Positions 1-8,169 of a stretch of 62,633 nt of DNA are shown in pieces (the first letter of the stretch is position 1; each line of letters starts with the position of its first letter). The position numbers and the translations under genes were made by a program. Source of the stretch: Solirubrobacter ginsenosidimutans (GTDB lineage Bacteria; Actinomycetota; Thermoleophilia; Solirubrobacterales; Solirubrobacteraceae); the NCBI RefSeq assembly GCF_027587205.1, contig NZ_JAPDOD010000010.1:1-62633 (forward strand), read 5' to 3'. Under the pieces are notes generated by a model. The model made no database searches, had not been told where the DNA came from, and worked only from the letters and a program-made list of their open reading frames with translations.

Positions 1-413
1 GCCCGGCGCCGGGCGGCGGAGTCGTCGCCCGCGGGAGCCCTGCGCGGCGCGGCGTCTGCGCGGTCGTCCGCCGGCCAGTCGCCGCTGCGCGGGGCGACCT
101 GGCGGCGTTCGTGCTCGTCGGCCCAATCGCCGCGGCGGGCGCGGACCTCGTCCCACTCGTCGGCGCGCCCCGGCGTCTCTTCCGCGCGGCGCGGATCGGA
201 CGGGCCGGACACGCGGCGCTCGAAGCGGTGGGCGTCCGTGTCCTCGCGATGCTCCGCACGGCGGTCGCCGCGCTTGAAGCGGCGGCTGGGCATGCGGTCG
301 AAGATGTCCTCGTTGACGCCCCAGTCGGCGGCCGCGTGACGACGCCGCGGCGACTGCTCGTCGCTCTCATGGTCATAGAACGCCCTGGTGCGGGCGTCGT
401 GCTCTGGGGCCAT
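1..413 (-). CDS. Charged Arg/Asp-rich hypothetical protein, partial
   Basis: The reading frame opens at an ATG (MAPEHDARTRAFYDHES...) and runs off the window edge, so only the N-terminal 137 codons are visible. An AGGAAGAGGA purine run lies about 10-15 nt upstream and can serve as ribosome site. The protein is extremely rich in Arg, Asp, Glu and Ala and contains several short 'xxRRGDW/ADEWDE' like stretches, with no membrane segment, cysteine motif or recognisable domain. It looks intrinsically disordered. I do not recognise a family and the C-terminus, where a folded domain could lie, is outside the window. GC-rich low-complexity DNA can keep spurious frames open, so confidence is moderate. 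Confidence 0.5.
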   Translation of the reverse strand, partial: MAPEHDARTRAFYDHESDEQSPRRRHAAADWGVNEDIFDRMPSRRFKRGDRRAEHREDTDAHRFERRVSGPSDPRRAEETPGRADEWDEVRARRGDWADEHERRQVAPRSGDWPADDRADAAPRRAPAGDDSAARRR

Positions 414-550
414 GTTCTTGACTCGTCCTCTTCCTCTTGCTGACGGCGTCGAGCAGTTTCAAGCTCGCGCCAGAAGAGCGGCGCTACGACAACCGGACCG
501 AGTTCGATCGTACCAGCGGTCGTGGCACCTGCACGCTTGTGCTTTTTACA

Positions 551-1060
551 TCAACCGCCGGACGGCTTGTCAGTGCCCACGGACTTTGCGACAAATTCCG
601 CTACGTCTTCCGCGTCTTGGCCCGTGTAGATCTGGGCAGGCATCTGACCGTTGCCGTTCGCGCGACCCTTGTTGATCGCGTCGAGGACGAACTGCTTGTT
701 GGGCGCAAGCTGGTCCAGGTTCGGACCCACCTGGGCGACGGCGTTGGCCGCCTTGAGCGTGTGACACAGACCGCAGCGACGTCCGAACAGCTCCTGGCCG
801 TGCTTCTCGTTCGCCGTGAGGTTCGTGATCCCCGCGTGCGGGATGTCGTCGTTGTCCTTGTCCGACGCGATGACCGCGGCGGGCACCGCCACGCCGAGCA
901 CCAGCAGCGACACGACGAACGCGAAGGTTGCGAAGCGGCGACTGCCTCGCGACTGCGAGTGCAGCACCGTCCCCACGCCACCCTTGCCGCCGCTCATGGC
1001 GAACAGCAGGGTCCCGAGGCCGAGAACGACGAAGGCAGCGACAAATGCAATGGTGCTCAC
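551..1060 (-). CDS. Membrane-anchored c-type cytochrome
   Basis: This 169-aa protein carries one haem-binding CGLCH motif followed by a helix and a C-terminal Met region (GNGQMPAQIY) that can supply the second axial ligand, the pattern of small class I cytochromes c. Two hydrophobic segments (about residues 3-21 and 43-65) precede the haem domain, so it is probably tethered to the outer face of the membrane and carries electrons between respiratory complexes. I chose the GTG start giving MSTIAFVAAF because it begins right at the first membrane segment; the frame stays open upstream but that part is Arg/Ser-rich and not convincing. It lies 31 bp downstream of dnaE2 on the same strand, with no obvious functional link. 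Confidence 0.85.
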   Translation of the reverse strand: MSTIAFVAAFVVLGLGTLLFAMSGGKGGVGTVLHSQSRGSRRFATFAFVVSLLVLGVAVPAAVIASDKDNDDIPHAGITNLTANEKHGQELFGRRCGLCHTLKAANAVAQVGPNLDQLAPNKQFVLDAINKGRANGNGQMPAQIYTGQDAEDVAEFVAKSVGTDKPSGG

Positions 1061-1091
1061 AGGTGCGCAATCTACCCGCTCGTGCGGTTGC

Positions 1092-4000
1092 CTAGCGTCG
1101 TCGTCCGGACGCGAAGCTCTGGATCGGGGGCGAGACCTGGCGGAACTCGCCCATCGTCGAGGCCGCCTCGCGCCCGCCCTGAGCGCCCTCGCCGCGGCCC
1201 GCCGCGGCCGCTGCGACGCGCTTTTCGGCCAGTGCGACGACCTCCGCCGACTGCTCTTCCGGCGCCACCAGCGACCGCACCGCCTTGACGAAGACGTTGA
1301 TCCCCCCACCCGCCTGCGGCAGCTTCTCCAGCCGCCCCTCGCACAGCAGCAGCGGCTCGCTGCGCACGGTCAGCCGGTTCATCTCATAGAGGTCGGGCGG
1401 GACGATCAGGTTGATCGTCCCGAACTCGTCCTCGAGCAGCAGGAACACGATCCCCTTGGCCGTCCCTGGCCGTTGCCGTGCGACGACGAGCCCGCCGAGC
1501 TTGACCGGAGCATTGTGTGGCATCCGCACCAGGTCGCCGATCGAAACCGTTCCCGGCTCCAGCGACGGCCGCAGCAGCTGCATCGGGTGCGGCCCGAGCG
1601 TGAGCCCGGTCGTGGCGTAGTCGCCGATCATCGACTCCCACGGCGTGAGCGGCCGCAGATCCGGCGCATCCGGCACCTCGAGCGGCAACGCCAACTGCGT
1701 CCCTTCGAGCGTCCGCTCCCCCGGCACCGCGACCCCGAGCTGCCACAGGGCCGTCCGCCGCGCGTGTTCCGACGAGCCGCCGATCAGCGAGTCGCATGCC
1801 CCAGCCCACGCGAGCCGGTCCAACGATGCACGCCCCGCGCCCGCCCGGGAGGCCAGGTCGGCGAGCGACCGGAACGGCCCACCTTCCTCCCGCGCCGTGA
1901 CGAGCGCACGAACCTCCTCCTCCTTGACCCCGAGGATGAACCCCAGCCCGAGCCGCACGATCGCGGAGGGAGGCGCCTTGCCGCCCGCGGGTGAGGGGGC
2001 CGCGGCTTCGCGCGGTGCGGCAGCGAGAGGCGTCGCGCCGTCACGCTCGTGCGGGTGGTCGTCCGCGACCGCGACGAGGCGCCGCGGGACGGCGTCTTGA
2101 GGTGGGGTGGCGAGGCGGTGCGCGTCGGCCAAGCGCGCCGCCGCGTCTCCCTCCGGTGCCGGCGCGACGCCCGGCACCCCGGACCAGCGCGCGCCGCCGA
2201 GATCGGGCATCGGGCCGAGCTCCGGCACCCACTCGACGGTGCACAGTGCATCGCTGGCGTTCACGTCCGGTGGGGCCAGGGCGATACCGCGTCGCTGGGC
2301 CTCGTGGGCGAGGGTGTCCGGGGCGTAGAAGCCCATCGGCTGCTCGTTCATCAGGGCGCAGAGGAACTCCGGGCCGTGGTGGACGCGCAGCCAGGTGGAC
2401 TGGTAGGCGAGCAGGCCGAAGGCGGCGCCGTGGGCCTTCGGGAAGCCAAAGCCCGAGAAGCCGACGATCATGCCGTAGACGCGTTCGGCGACGTCCGCGC
2501 TGACGCCGTGGGCGGCGGCCGCACCGTCGAGAAAGCGCTGGTGGTAGGCCTCGATCGCCTCGGCGGAGCGTTTGCGGCTCATCGCGCGGCGCAACCCCTC
2601 GGCCTCCCCCGGTGAGAAGCCGGCGAAGGCCATCGCGACCTCGATCACCTGGTCCTGGAAGATGATCGTGCCCAGCGTGTCCTTCAGCACCGAGCGCAGC
2701 GAATCGTGCTCATAGGGCACGACGTAGTCGGGGTTCTCGCGCAGTGTCTGCAGGCGCGAGATGTACGGGTTGACCGCCCCGCCCAGGATCGGGCCGGGGC
2801 GCACGATCGCGACCTGGATCGTCAGGTCCTCCAGCGACCGTGGGCGCGTGCGCAGCAGCGATGCCATCTGGGCGCGCGACTCGATCTGGAAGACGCCCAT
2901 CGTGTCGGCGACCTGGATCGCATCGTAGGTCTCGGCATCGTCGTACGGGATGCGGGAGAGGTCCACCCGCTCCCCGCGTACCCGCCCGATCTCCTCCACG
3001 CAGCGCTCGACGGCGCTCAGCATCCCCAGCCCGAGCAGGTCGATCTTCAAGAAGCCCGCGTCGGCGCAGGAGTCCTTGTCCCACTGGCAGAGCTGGCGGC
3101 CCTCCATCGCCGCCGGCAGCACCGGGCAGCAGTCGATCAAGGGCCGCGTCGAGACGATCATCCCGCCGGAGTGCTGCGAGAGGTGGCGTGGGAGCCCGTA
3201 GGCCTCGTCGCACAAGCGCGCCAGCCACGCCCAGCGGCCGGGCAAGCGGTCATAGGCCGGCGACGACGGGTCCGTCTCATGCGCCTCGGCCTGGTCCGGT
3301 CGCTTGCCGTTGACCATCGCCAGCCACTCCCCCGTGCTCATGGCAAACGCCGCGGCGCGAGCGTCGGGATCGATGAACGGGCCCGCCTCCGTGGATGGCT
3401 CGATCCCCATCGCGACCTCGACGTCTCGCCCCACGTTCTTGACCGCCCACGGCTCCGCCCCGCGCGCCACCCGCTCGAGCTCCCCCGGCGGCAGGCCGAG
3501 CACCTTCCCCAGCTCGCGGATCGCGCCGCGCGAGCGGAACGTCGGAAACGCCGCCACCAGCGCCGAGCGCTCCTTGCCGTAGCGGTCATGGATGCGCGGA
3601 ATCAGCTTCTCGCGCACGTCGCGCGGGAAGTCCAGATCGATGTCCGGCAGCGCATTGAGTTCCTCGTTCAGGAACCGGCCGAGGAACAGATCGTTCGAGA
3701 TCGGGTCGATATGCGAGAGGCCGGTGAGGTAACAGACGATCGAGGACACCGAAGACCCGCGCCCGCGCCCGGGCGGCAGCAACGCGCGGGCCGAAGCCGG
3801 CCCGCGCACCTCCACCGCGACGTCGCGCGCCAGTTCCAGCAGGTCGCGGTGCAGGAGGAAGAACCCCGCGAGGCCGAGCACGTCGATCACCCGCAGTTCC
3901 TCGATCAACCGTGCATGCGCGGCACCGTGATTCGAAGATCCGGCCGGATAGCGCACCTCGAGCAACGACCAGCACAACTCCGCGAGCTTGCGCGGCGCCG

Positions 4001-4808
4001 ACTGATCCTCGGCGCCCGGGTAGCGGTAGCCGAGGTCGGTATTGAGGTCGAACGTCAGCCGCGCGGCGAGCTCTCCGCTCTCTTCCACGGCTCTCGCGTG
4101 CCCTTCAAAGCGCGCGGCCATCGCCTTCGGTGAGGTCAGCACGTGCGCGGTGTTGCCCCGCCGGACGGGCTCTGAGGCATCCAGCGTCAGGTGGTGGCGC
4201 AAGGCCACGAACGCGTCCTGCAGTGGCGCCCGCGAGCGCGCGTGCGCATGGACGTTGCCGGTCGCCACCGTGGGCACGCCGAGCCGTTGCGCCAACTGGG
4301 CGAGCTCGCGGTTGCGCGAGCGGTCATGGCGCTGGAACGGGCGCTGCAGCTCCACCCGCAGGTGATCGGGACCGAAGGCGGACAGCAGCCGGCGCAGCGT
4401 CGGCTCGTCATGCACGCCGTGATCCGCGCACCCGCTCAGCAGCACCAGACCCGCCGCGTGCTCCTCCAGCGTCTCCAGGGGAACCGCCGGCGGCGGCTCG
4501 TGCTTCTCGCGGTCGTACTTGTGCGCCCGCGTGACGATCCGGCACAGGTTCCGCCACCCCGTGTGGTTCTCGACCAGCAGCGTCACGTGCCGCCCGTCCG
4601 TCAGATCCATCTCGACCCCATGGATCGCCCGCAGCCCCAGTGGCCTGGCCGCCACCGCGAACTCCATCGAGCCCGAGACGCCGTTGTGATCGACCACCGC
4701 CATCGCCGAGTGCCCGGCCGCGACCGCCGCCGCCGCGAGCTCCGCAGGAGAGGACGCGCCGTCCAGGAAGGAGAAGGCGGTGTGCGCGTGGAGCTCGACG
4801 TAGGGCAC
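1092..4808 (-). CDS. dnaE2: Error-prone DNA polymerase DnaE2
   Basis: A 1238-aa C-family DNA polymerase alpha subunit of the DnaE2 type, which performs translesion synthesis with ImuB after DNA damage. The N-terminus is a PHP domain (ELHAHTAFSFLDGA). The palm carries the catalytic aspartate motif PDIDLDFPRD near residue 390, followed by the fingers, a helix-hairpin-helix region and an OB-fold near the C-terminus (VKLGGLVVARQRPGTAKG). The GTG start was chosen because the PHP domain starts with VPYVELH. A GTG two codons earlier is possible. A perfect LexA box touches this start codon, so the gene should be SOS-induced, and there is no room for a Shine-Dalgarno sequence between box and start, suggesting leaderless translation. 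The polymerase is full length with no missing key motif. Confidence 0.95.
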   Translation of the reverse strand: MPYVELHAHTAFSFLDGASSPAELAAAAVAAGHSAMAVVDHNGVSGSMEFAVAARPLGLRAIHGVEMDLTDGRHVTLLVENHTGWRNLCRIVTRAHKYDREKHEPPPAVPLETLEEHAAGLVLLSGCADHGVHDEPTLRRLLSAFGPDHLRVELQRPFQRHDRSRNRELAQLAQRLGVPTVATGNVHAHARSRAPLQDAFVALRHHLTLDASEPVRRGNTAHVLTSPKAMAARFEGHARAVEESGELAARLTFDLNTDLGYRYPGAEDQSAPRKLAELCWSLLEVRYPAGSSNHGAAHARLIEELRVIDVLGLAGFFLLHRDLLELARDVAVEVRGPASARALLPPGRGRGSSVSSIVCYLTGLSHIDPISNDLFLGRFLNEELNALPDIDLDFPRDVREKLIPRIHDRYGKERSALVAAFPTFRSRGAIRELGKVLGLPPGELERVARGAEPWAVKNVGRDVEVAMGIEPSTEAGPFIDPDARAAAFAMSTGEWLAMVNGKRPDQAEAHETDPSSPAYDRLPGRWAWLARLCDEAYGLPRHLSQHSGGMIVSTRPLIDCCPVLPAAMEGRQLCQWDKDSCADAGFLKIDLLGLGMLSAVERCVEEIGRVRGERVDLSRIPYDDAETYDAIQVADTMGVFQIESRAQMASLLRTRPRSLEDLTIQVAIVRPGPILGGAVNPYISRLQTLRENPDYVVPYEHDSLRSVLKDTLGTIIFQDQVIEVAMAFAGFSPGEAEGLRRAMSRKRSAEAIEAYHQRFLDGAAAAHGVSADVAERVYGMIVGFSGFGFPKAHGAAFGLLAYQSTWLRVHHGPEFLCALMNEQPMGFYAPDTLAHEAQRRGIALAPPDVNASDALCTVEWVPELGPMPDLGGARWSGVPGVAPAPEGDAAARLADAHRLATPPQDAVPRRLVAVADDHPHERDGATPLAAAPREAAAPSPAGGKAPPSAIVRLGLGFILGVKEEEVRALVTAREEGGPFRSLADLASRAGAGRASLDRLAWAGACDSLIGGSSEHARRTALWQLGVAVPGERTLEGTQLALPLEVPDAPDLRPLTPWESMIGDYATTGLTLGPHPMQLLRPSLEPGTVSIGDLVRMPHNAPVKLGGLVVARQRPGTAKGIVFLLLEDEFGTINLIVPPDLYEMNRLTVRSEPLLLCEGRLEKLPQAGGGINVFVKAVRSLVAPEEQSAEVVALAEKRVAAAAAGRGEGAQGGREAASTMGEFRQVSPPIQSFASGRRR

Positions 4809-4821
4809 GAACACATGTTCG
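4808..4821. promoter_or_regulatory. SOS (LexA) box of dnaE2
   Basis: The 14-nt palindrome CGAACATGTGTTCG (read towards dnaE2) matches the actinobacterial LexA operator CGAAC-N4-GTTCG. It abuts the dnaE2 GTG start and lies 50 bp before the divergent DHFR-like gene at 4872, so LexA could repress both directions. The same sequence occurs upstream of imuB at 9842-9855. Confidence 0.9.
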
Positions 4822-4871
4822 CACTCGGGTCGGACCGACAACTCCCGGCAGATCCTGGAGTCTCCAGCGCT

Positions 4872-5406
4872 ATGCGACGACTGATCCTGAAGATGGAGAT
4901 GAGCCTCGACGGCTTCGTCGGGTACCCCCGGCGAGGAACCCGGGTGGCCGGTCGAGTACTTCGACGACGAGCTGACCGCGTACACGGTGGAGCTCCTCGG
5001 CAGCGCCGGCGTCCACGCCGTGGGCCGCGTCTCCTACGGGCTCATGGCGCCGTACTGGCAAGCATCCGACGAACCGATCGCCGCGCCCATGAACGCCATC
5101 CCCAAGGCCGTGTTCTCGAGAACGCTGCGCTCGGCGACGTGGCCCGAATCGACGGTCCACCCTGATATCGAGCGAGGGATCGCCGAACTCAAGACGCAGG
5201 ACGGCGGACCGATCATCGCCCACGGTGGCGCCACCTTCGCGCAGACCCTCACCCGCCTGGATCTGGTCGACGAGTACCGCATCAACGTCCACCCGGTCGC
5301 ATTCGGCGAGGGCTACCGGCTGTTCGGCGGTCCACTGAAGCTGCGGCTGGTCGCGACGAGGACGTTCGCCCGCGGAACGGTCGCGTACACCTACGCGCGC
5401 AGCTGA
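4872..5406 (+). pseudogene. Dihydrofolate reductase-like (RibD C-terminal family) protein, frameshifted
   Basis: The start ATG encodes MRRLILKMEMSLDGFVG, the typical N-terminus of the DHFR-like RibD_C family found as stand-alone actinobacterial proteins. Homology then continues in another frame (TPGEEPGWPVEYFDDELTAY... to the family-typical C-terminal FGEGYRLFGG region) ending at 5406. The frames are joined if one G is removed from the GGG at 4920-4922, so one extra base splits the gene. It lies in a GGGTACCCCC context, so either a real recent frameshift or an assembly error is possible. If intact it would be a roughly 177-aa NADPH-dependent oxidoreductase of unknown substrate. It is divergent from dnaE2 across a LexA box and its 3' end overlaps the MFS gene tail-to-tail by 16 bp. 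Confidence 0.75.
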
Positions 5407-6578
5407 CGGATCGCCGGCACCGAGAGCAGTACCGCGTTGGTGACGAGCAGCAGCCCGCCCGCCACCCACAGTGCGGGATAGAGCCCGATCAGTGCGGCGA
5501 CCGGACCCCAGATCACCAGGCCGAGCGGCTGGAAGGCGAGCGAGCCGAACCAGTCGTAGGCGCTGACGCGCGATAGCGACTCGTCGGGCACCTTGCGCAT
5601 CAACGTCGACTCCCACACGGAGTTGCCGAGCATCATCCCGACGCCGCCGAACATCGCCCCCAGCGCGAGCACGGGGACCGGCGCCCGCGCAGCCAACAAC
5701 AGCAGCGGCACGACGAAGAGCGCGTACGTCGCCGCGGCGAGGACGAGCGGTCGCCGCGGGCGAACCCGCACCGCCGCCACGCTGCCCAGCAGCGCCCCGA
5801 TCCCCAGCGCCCCGAGCACCGTTCCCCACACCGCCGCGCCGCCGAGATCGCGATCCGCGACGACGGGTCCGAGCGCGCTCCACGCGCCCCAGAGCATGTT
5901 GCCGATCCCGGCCGCCAGCACGAACGTCCACACCCACGTGAGCGAGCGGAAGACGCTCCAGCCCTCCCGCAGGTCGGACATGAAGCTTCCCGCCTCGCGT
6001 ACCGCACGGTCCGGTAGCCGCAGCCGCGCCAGGAACGCCGCACTGGCCGCGAAGGTGCACGCGTCCAGCGCCAGCGCCCAGCCGGGTCCGACTGTCGCGA
6101 TCAGCACGCCCGCCAGCACCGGGCCCGCGATCTCCCCGCCGCTCAGCACCGTCGCGCGCACGCCGTTGGCCTCCTGCAGCCGCTCGGGCGGGACGATCGC
6201 CGGCAGGATCCCGGTCGACGCCGGATTGAAGAACCCGGTCGCCGCGCCGGTCAGCCCGGAGAGCACCGCGAGCATCCAGATCTCCGCCGCTCCCGCGATC
6301 AGCAAGGCCGCGATCGCGCCCTGCGTCGCCACGCGCACGAGGTCGGCGATCACCATCACCGCGCGCCGGGAGACACGATCGGCGACGACCCCGCCGACGA
6401 GCAGCGTCGCCACGAGCGGCACCAGCCGGAACGCGAGAACCAGGCCGACCTCGGCAGGCGAGCCACCGAGCGAAAGCACGGCGAACGCGAGCGCGATCCC
6501 CACCATCCGATCGCCCAGCCAGGAGATCGCCTGCGCGAAGAACAAGAGCCGGGACTCGCGCAGCCGGAGCACTCCCAT
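5391..6578 (-). CDS. MFS transporter (MFS_3 / drug efflux-like)
   Basis: A 395-aa polytopic membrane protein with about 12 hydrophobic segments. It starts MGVLRLRESRLLFFAQAISWLGDRMV, the typical start of MFS_3 proteins such as macrolide and enterobactin exporters, where the conserved D of helix 1 (here in WLGDRMV) and the loop 2-3 motif (GGVVADRVSRR) are present. It probably expels a small molecule by proton antiport. The substrate cannot be read from sequence. The frame is open upstream of this ATG but that extension is Arg/Pro-rich and would bury the first helix, so I reject it. It stands alone between convergent and divergent neighbours. Confidence 0.88.
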   Translation of the reverse strand: MGVLRLRESRLLFFAQAISWLGDRMVGIALAFAVLSLGGSPAEVGLVLAFRLVPLVATLLVGGVVADRVSRRAVMVIADLVRVATQGAIAALLIAGAAEIWMLAVLSGLTGAATGFFNPASTGILPAIVPPERLQEANGVRATVLSGGEIAGPVLAGVLIATVGPGWALALDACTFAASAAFLARLRLPDRAVREAGSFMSDLREGWSVFRSLTWVWTFVLAAGIGNMLWGAWSALGPVVADRDLGGAAVWGTVLGALGIGALLGSVAAVRVRPRRPLVLAAATYALFVVPLLLLAARAPVPVLALGAMFGGVGMMLGNSVWESTLMRKVPDESLSRVSAYDWFGSLAFQPLGLVIWGPVAALIGLYPALWVAGGLLLVTNAVLLSVPAIRQLRA

Positions 6579-6720
6579 CGCGGGGCAGCGTATTTCCCGA
6601 CGCCAGACCCGCGAGCCGCGGGCCTTCTCGCGCATCGGCCCGCCTCGCCGTTGCGGCGCGGATCGCGCCCGGACGGCACCCGCGCGCGGGTTTGCGGCAT
6701 CCGTCAGGTAGAACGCAGGT

Positions 6721-7248
6721 GTGGATCTCCTCGAGACGCCGCGACTGCTCCTTCGCCCGTTCGGGCCTGGCGACGCGCCGCTGGTGCATCGCGTGTACTC
6801 CGATCCCGAGGTCATGCGCTACGTCGCGACGGGCCCGATGGCCGATCTGGCCGTGACCGAGCGCCTGCTGCAGGACTACGAGGCGCACCAGCGGCGGCTC
6901 GGCTACTCGTTCTGGGCGGTCATCGAGCGCGAATCGGGGTCGCTGATCGGCGACGCCGGGCTCTACCGGACCCCGACCGGCGAAGTCGAGCTGGGCTACA
7001 CGCTGGGGGTGGCGTGGTGGGGCCGGGGATACGCGACCGAGGCGGCGTCGGCGTGGCTGTCGTGTGCCTTCGAGACGCTCGGCATCTCCGAGGTCGTCGC
7101 GCTCGCCGAGCCGGCGAACGTCGCGTCGACGCACGTGCTCGAGAAGCTCGGGATGCGGCGGGCGGGCGAGCGGATCGCGTTCGGGCGTCCGCACGCGGTG
7201 TTCCGCACGCAGCGAGCCCTCAGCGGCGCTGTGCTGTCTGGACACTGA
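6721..7248 (+). CDS. GNAT family N-acetyltransferase (RimJ/RimL-like)
   Basis: A 175-aa GNAT protein beginning at GTG: MDLLETPRLLLRPFGPGDAP, the classical RimJ/RimL start. It contains the beta-4 region ELGYTLGVAWWGRGYATEAA with the acetyl-CoA pyrophosphate loop (WGRGYATEA) and the C-terminal NVASTHVLEKLGMRR motif in which the N and helix 4 are typical. It transfers an acetyl group from acetyl-CoA to an amine, perhaps an alpha-amino group of a protein or a small molecule. The target is unknown. Its 3' end overlaps the opposing SUKH gene by 29 bp. Confidence 0.9.
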   Translation: MDLLETPRLLLRPFGPGDAPLVHRVYSDPEVMRYVATGPMADLAVTERLLQDYEAHQRRLGYSFWAVIERESGSLIGDAGLYRTPTGEVELGYTLGVAWWGRGYATEAASAWLSCAFETLGISEVVALAEPANVASTHVLEKLGMRRAGERIAFGRPHAVFRTQRALSGAVLSGH

Positions 7249-7744
7249 TCGTCCCTCCGAACCACCCGAGCCAGAGTCCGCGAACGTCGGGCACGATCGT
7301 CCGCCGCTCTCCGGTGGTGCGCTCGTAGTGGATGACGCCTTCACGGTGATCGAGACGCAGGCAGAACCACCCGCTGGCGGCGTCGTCGCCGATCAGGAGC
7401 AGATCGCTCGGCCGCTCAGGCTCGAAGTTCTCGTCGACGATCCGCTCGAGCGACCACGCGAACCAGCGGTAGCTCTCCGCGTCGTACACGCCGTCCGTCG
7501 CTCTCAGGAACTCGACCTGCTGCTTCGGGAAGGTGAGGCCGAGACTTCCCTCCGCCGACGCGATCGCCTGCGCGGAGGCGCCCGGCGGCAACGTCACGTC
7601 GGGTGCGACGAACTCGAGCTCCGTCCGCCAGTCGAACGCCTCGCCCGCCCACTCGCTGCCCATCAGGCCACGCCCGGCCGCCGAGTCACGCTCGCGCAGC
7701 ACGTCGGCGACCACGCGCAAGCGCGGACCATCACCTCTGGGCAT
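7220..7744 (-). CDS. SMI1/KNR4 (SUKH) family protein
   Basis: A 174-aa protein whose middle part shows the SUKH pattern: an early helix leading to PPGASAQAIASAEGSLGLTF, then PKQQVEFLRATDGVY and a later DLLLIGDDAASGWFCLRL and VIHYERTTGE strand region. SUKH proteins are frequently immunity proteins against polymorphic toxins, but many are free-standing and of unknown role. The ATG chosen lies inside the last codons of the upstream DUF6504 gene (14-nt overlap), which argues for translational coupling in an imuB-DUF6504-SUKH operon. No toxin is visible next to it. It may simply be an SOS-operon passenger. Confidence 0.75.
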   Translation of the reverse strand: MPRGDGPRLRVVADVLRERDSAAGRGLMGSEWAGEAFDWRTELEFVAPDVTLPPGASAQAIASAEGSLGLTFPKQQVEFLRATDGVYDAESYRWFAWSLERIVDENFEPERPSDLLLIGDDAASGWFCLRLDHREGVIHYERTTGERRTIVPDVRGLWLGWFGGTISVQTAQRR

Positions 7745-8087
7745 ACCAGCGCCCCTCGATGAGATCGCGAAAGACGACCAGGTCCCTTCCATCACCCGTC
7801 ACCACCTCCCAGTACCGCCGTCTCAACGGAGCGTCCGTCCACCATCGGTCCTCGACCAGCCATGACTCGCGCACCGCGTCGACCTCTCGTTTCTCGATCA
7901 TCTGTGGCCGTCCTGAGCCATCCGCCTTGACCCGCACCGCCTTCGGCTTGGCGAGCCGCCGCGGCCCTCGGCTCGCCACCGGCTCGATCCCCGCGCCGGC
8001 CGGCCCCGGGACCCGTCGCGGGCCGCCGTGGGCGGGCGGCGGGCCTGCCGGTGGGCGGCTCGGGGGATGCCCGCGCTCCGCGCTCAT
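7731..8087 (-). CDS. DUF6504 family protein, ImuB-associated
   Basis: A 118-aa protein with a Pro/Gly-rich N-terminus and a conserved C-terminal half (VRESWLVEDRWWTDAPLRRR, then YWEVVTGDGRDLVVFRDL and GRWYAQR). This W/R-rich pattern is that of DUF6504, which in many actinobacteria is encoded beside the Y-family/ImuB polymerase. Its biochemical role is not known. The location suggests an accessory part in mutagenic repair or co-regulation with it. A good ribosome site (GGGAGGAG) precedes the ATG, and just upstream of that lies a long hairpin (8101-8149). Its 3' end overlaps the SUKH gene. Confidence 0.75.
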   Translation of the reverse strand: MSAERGHPPSRPPAGPPPAHGGPRRVPGPAGAGIEPVASRGPRRLAKPKAVRVKADGSGRPQMIEKREVDAVRESWLVEDRWWTDAPLRRRYWEVVTGDGRDLVVFRDLIEGRWYAQR

Positions 8088-8100
8088 CGCTCCTCCCGAA

Positions 8101-8149
8101 GGGGTGTTTCGAGAACCCTCACGGGGAGTGAGCAAAGTCGAAACACCCC
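8101..8149. repeat. 49-nt imperfect palindrome between imuB and DUF6504
   Basis: GGGGTGTTTCGA at 8101-8112 is perfectly complementary to TCGAAACACCCC at 8138-8149, and the 25-nt interior holds a second small stem (CTCAC/GTGAG). The transcript of the imuB operon would fold here right before the DUF6504 ribosome site. It has no U-tract, so it is not a standard terminator. It may be an mRNA processing or attenuation site, or a dispersed REP-like palindrome. Confidence 0.7.
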
Positions 8150-8169
8150 CCGCGCCGAGGGCGCCTGGC

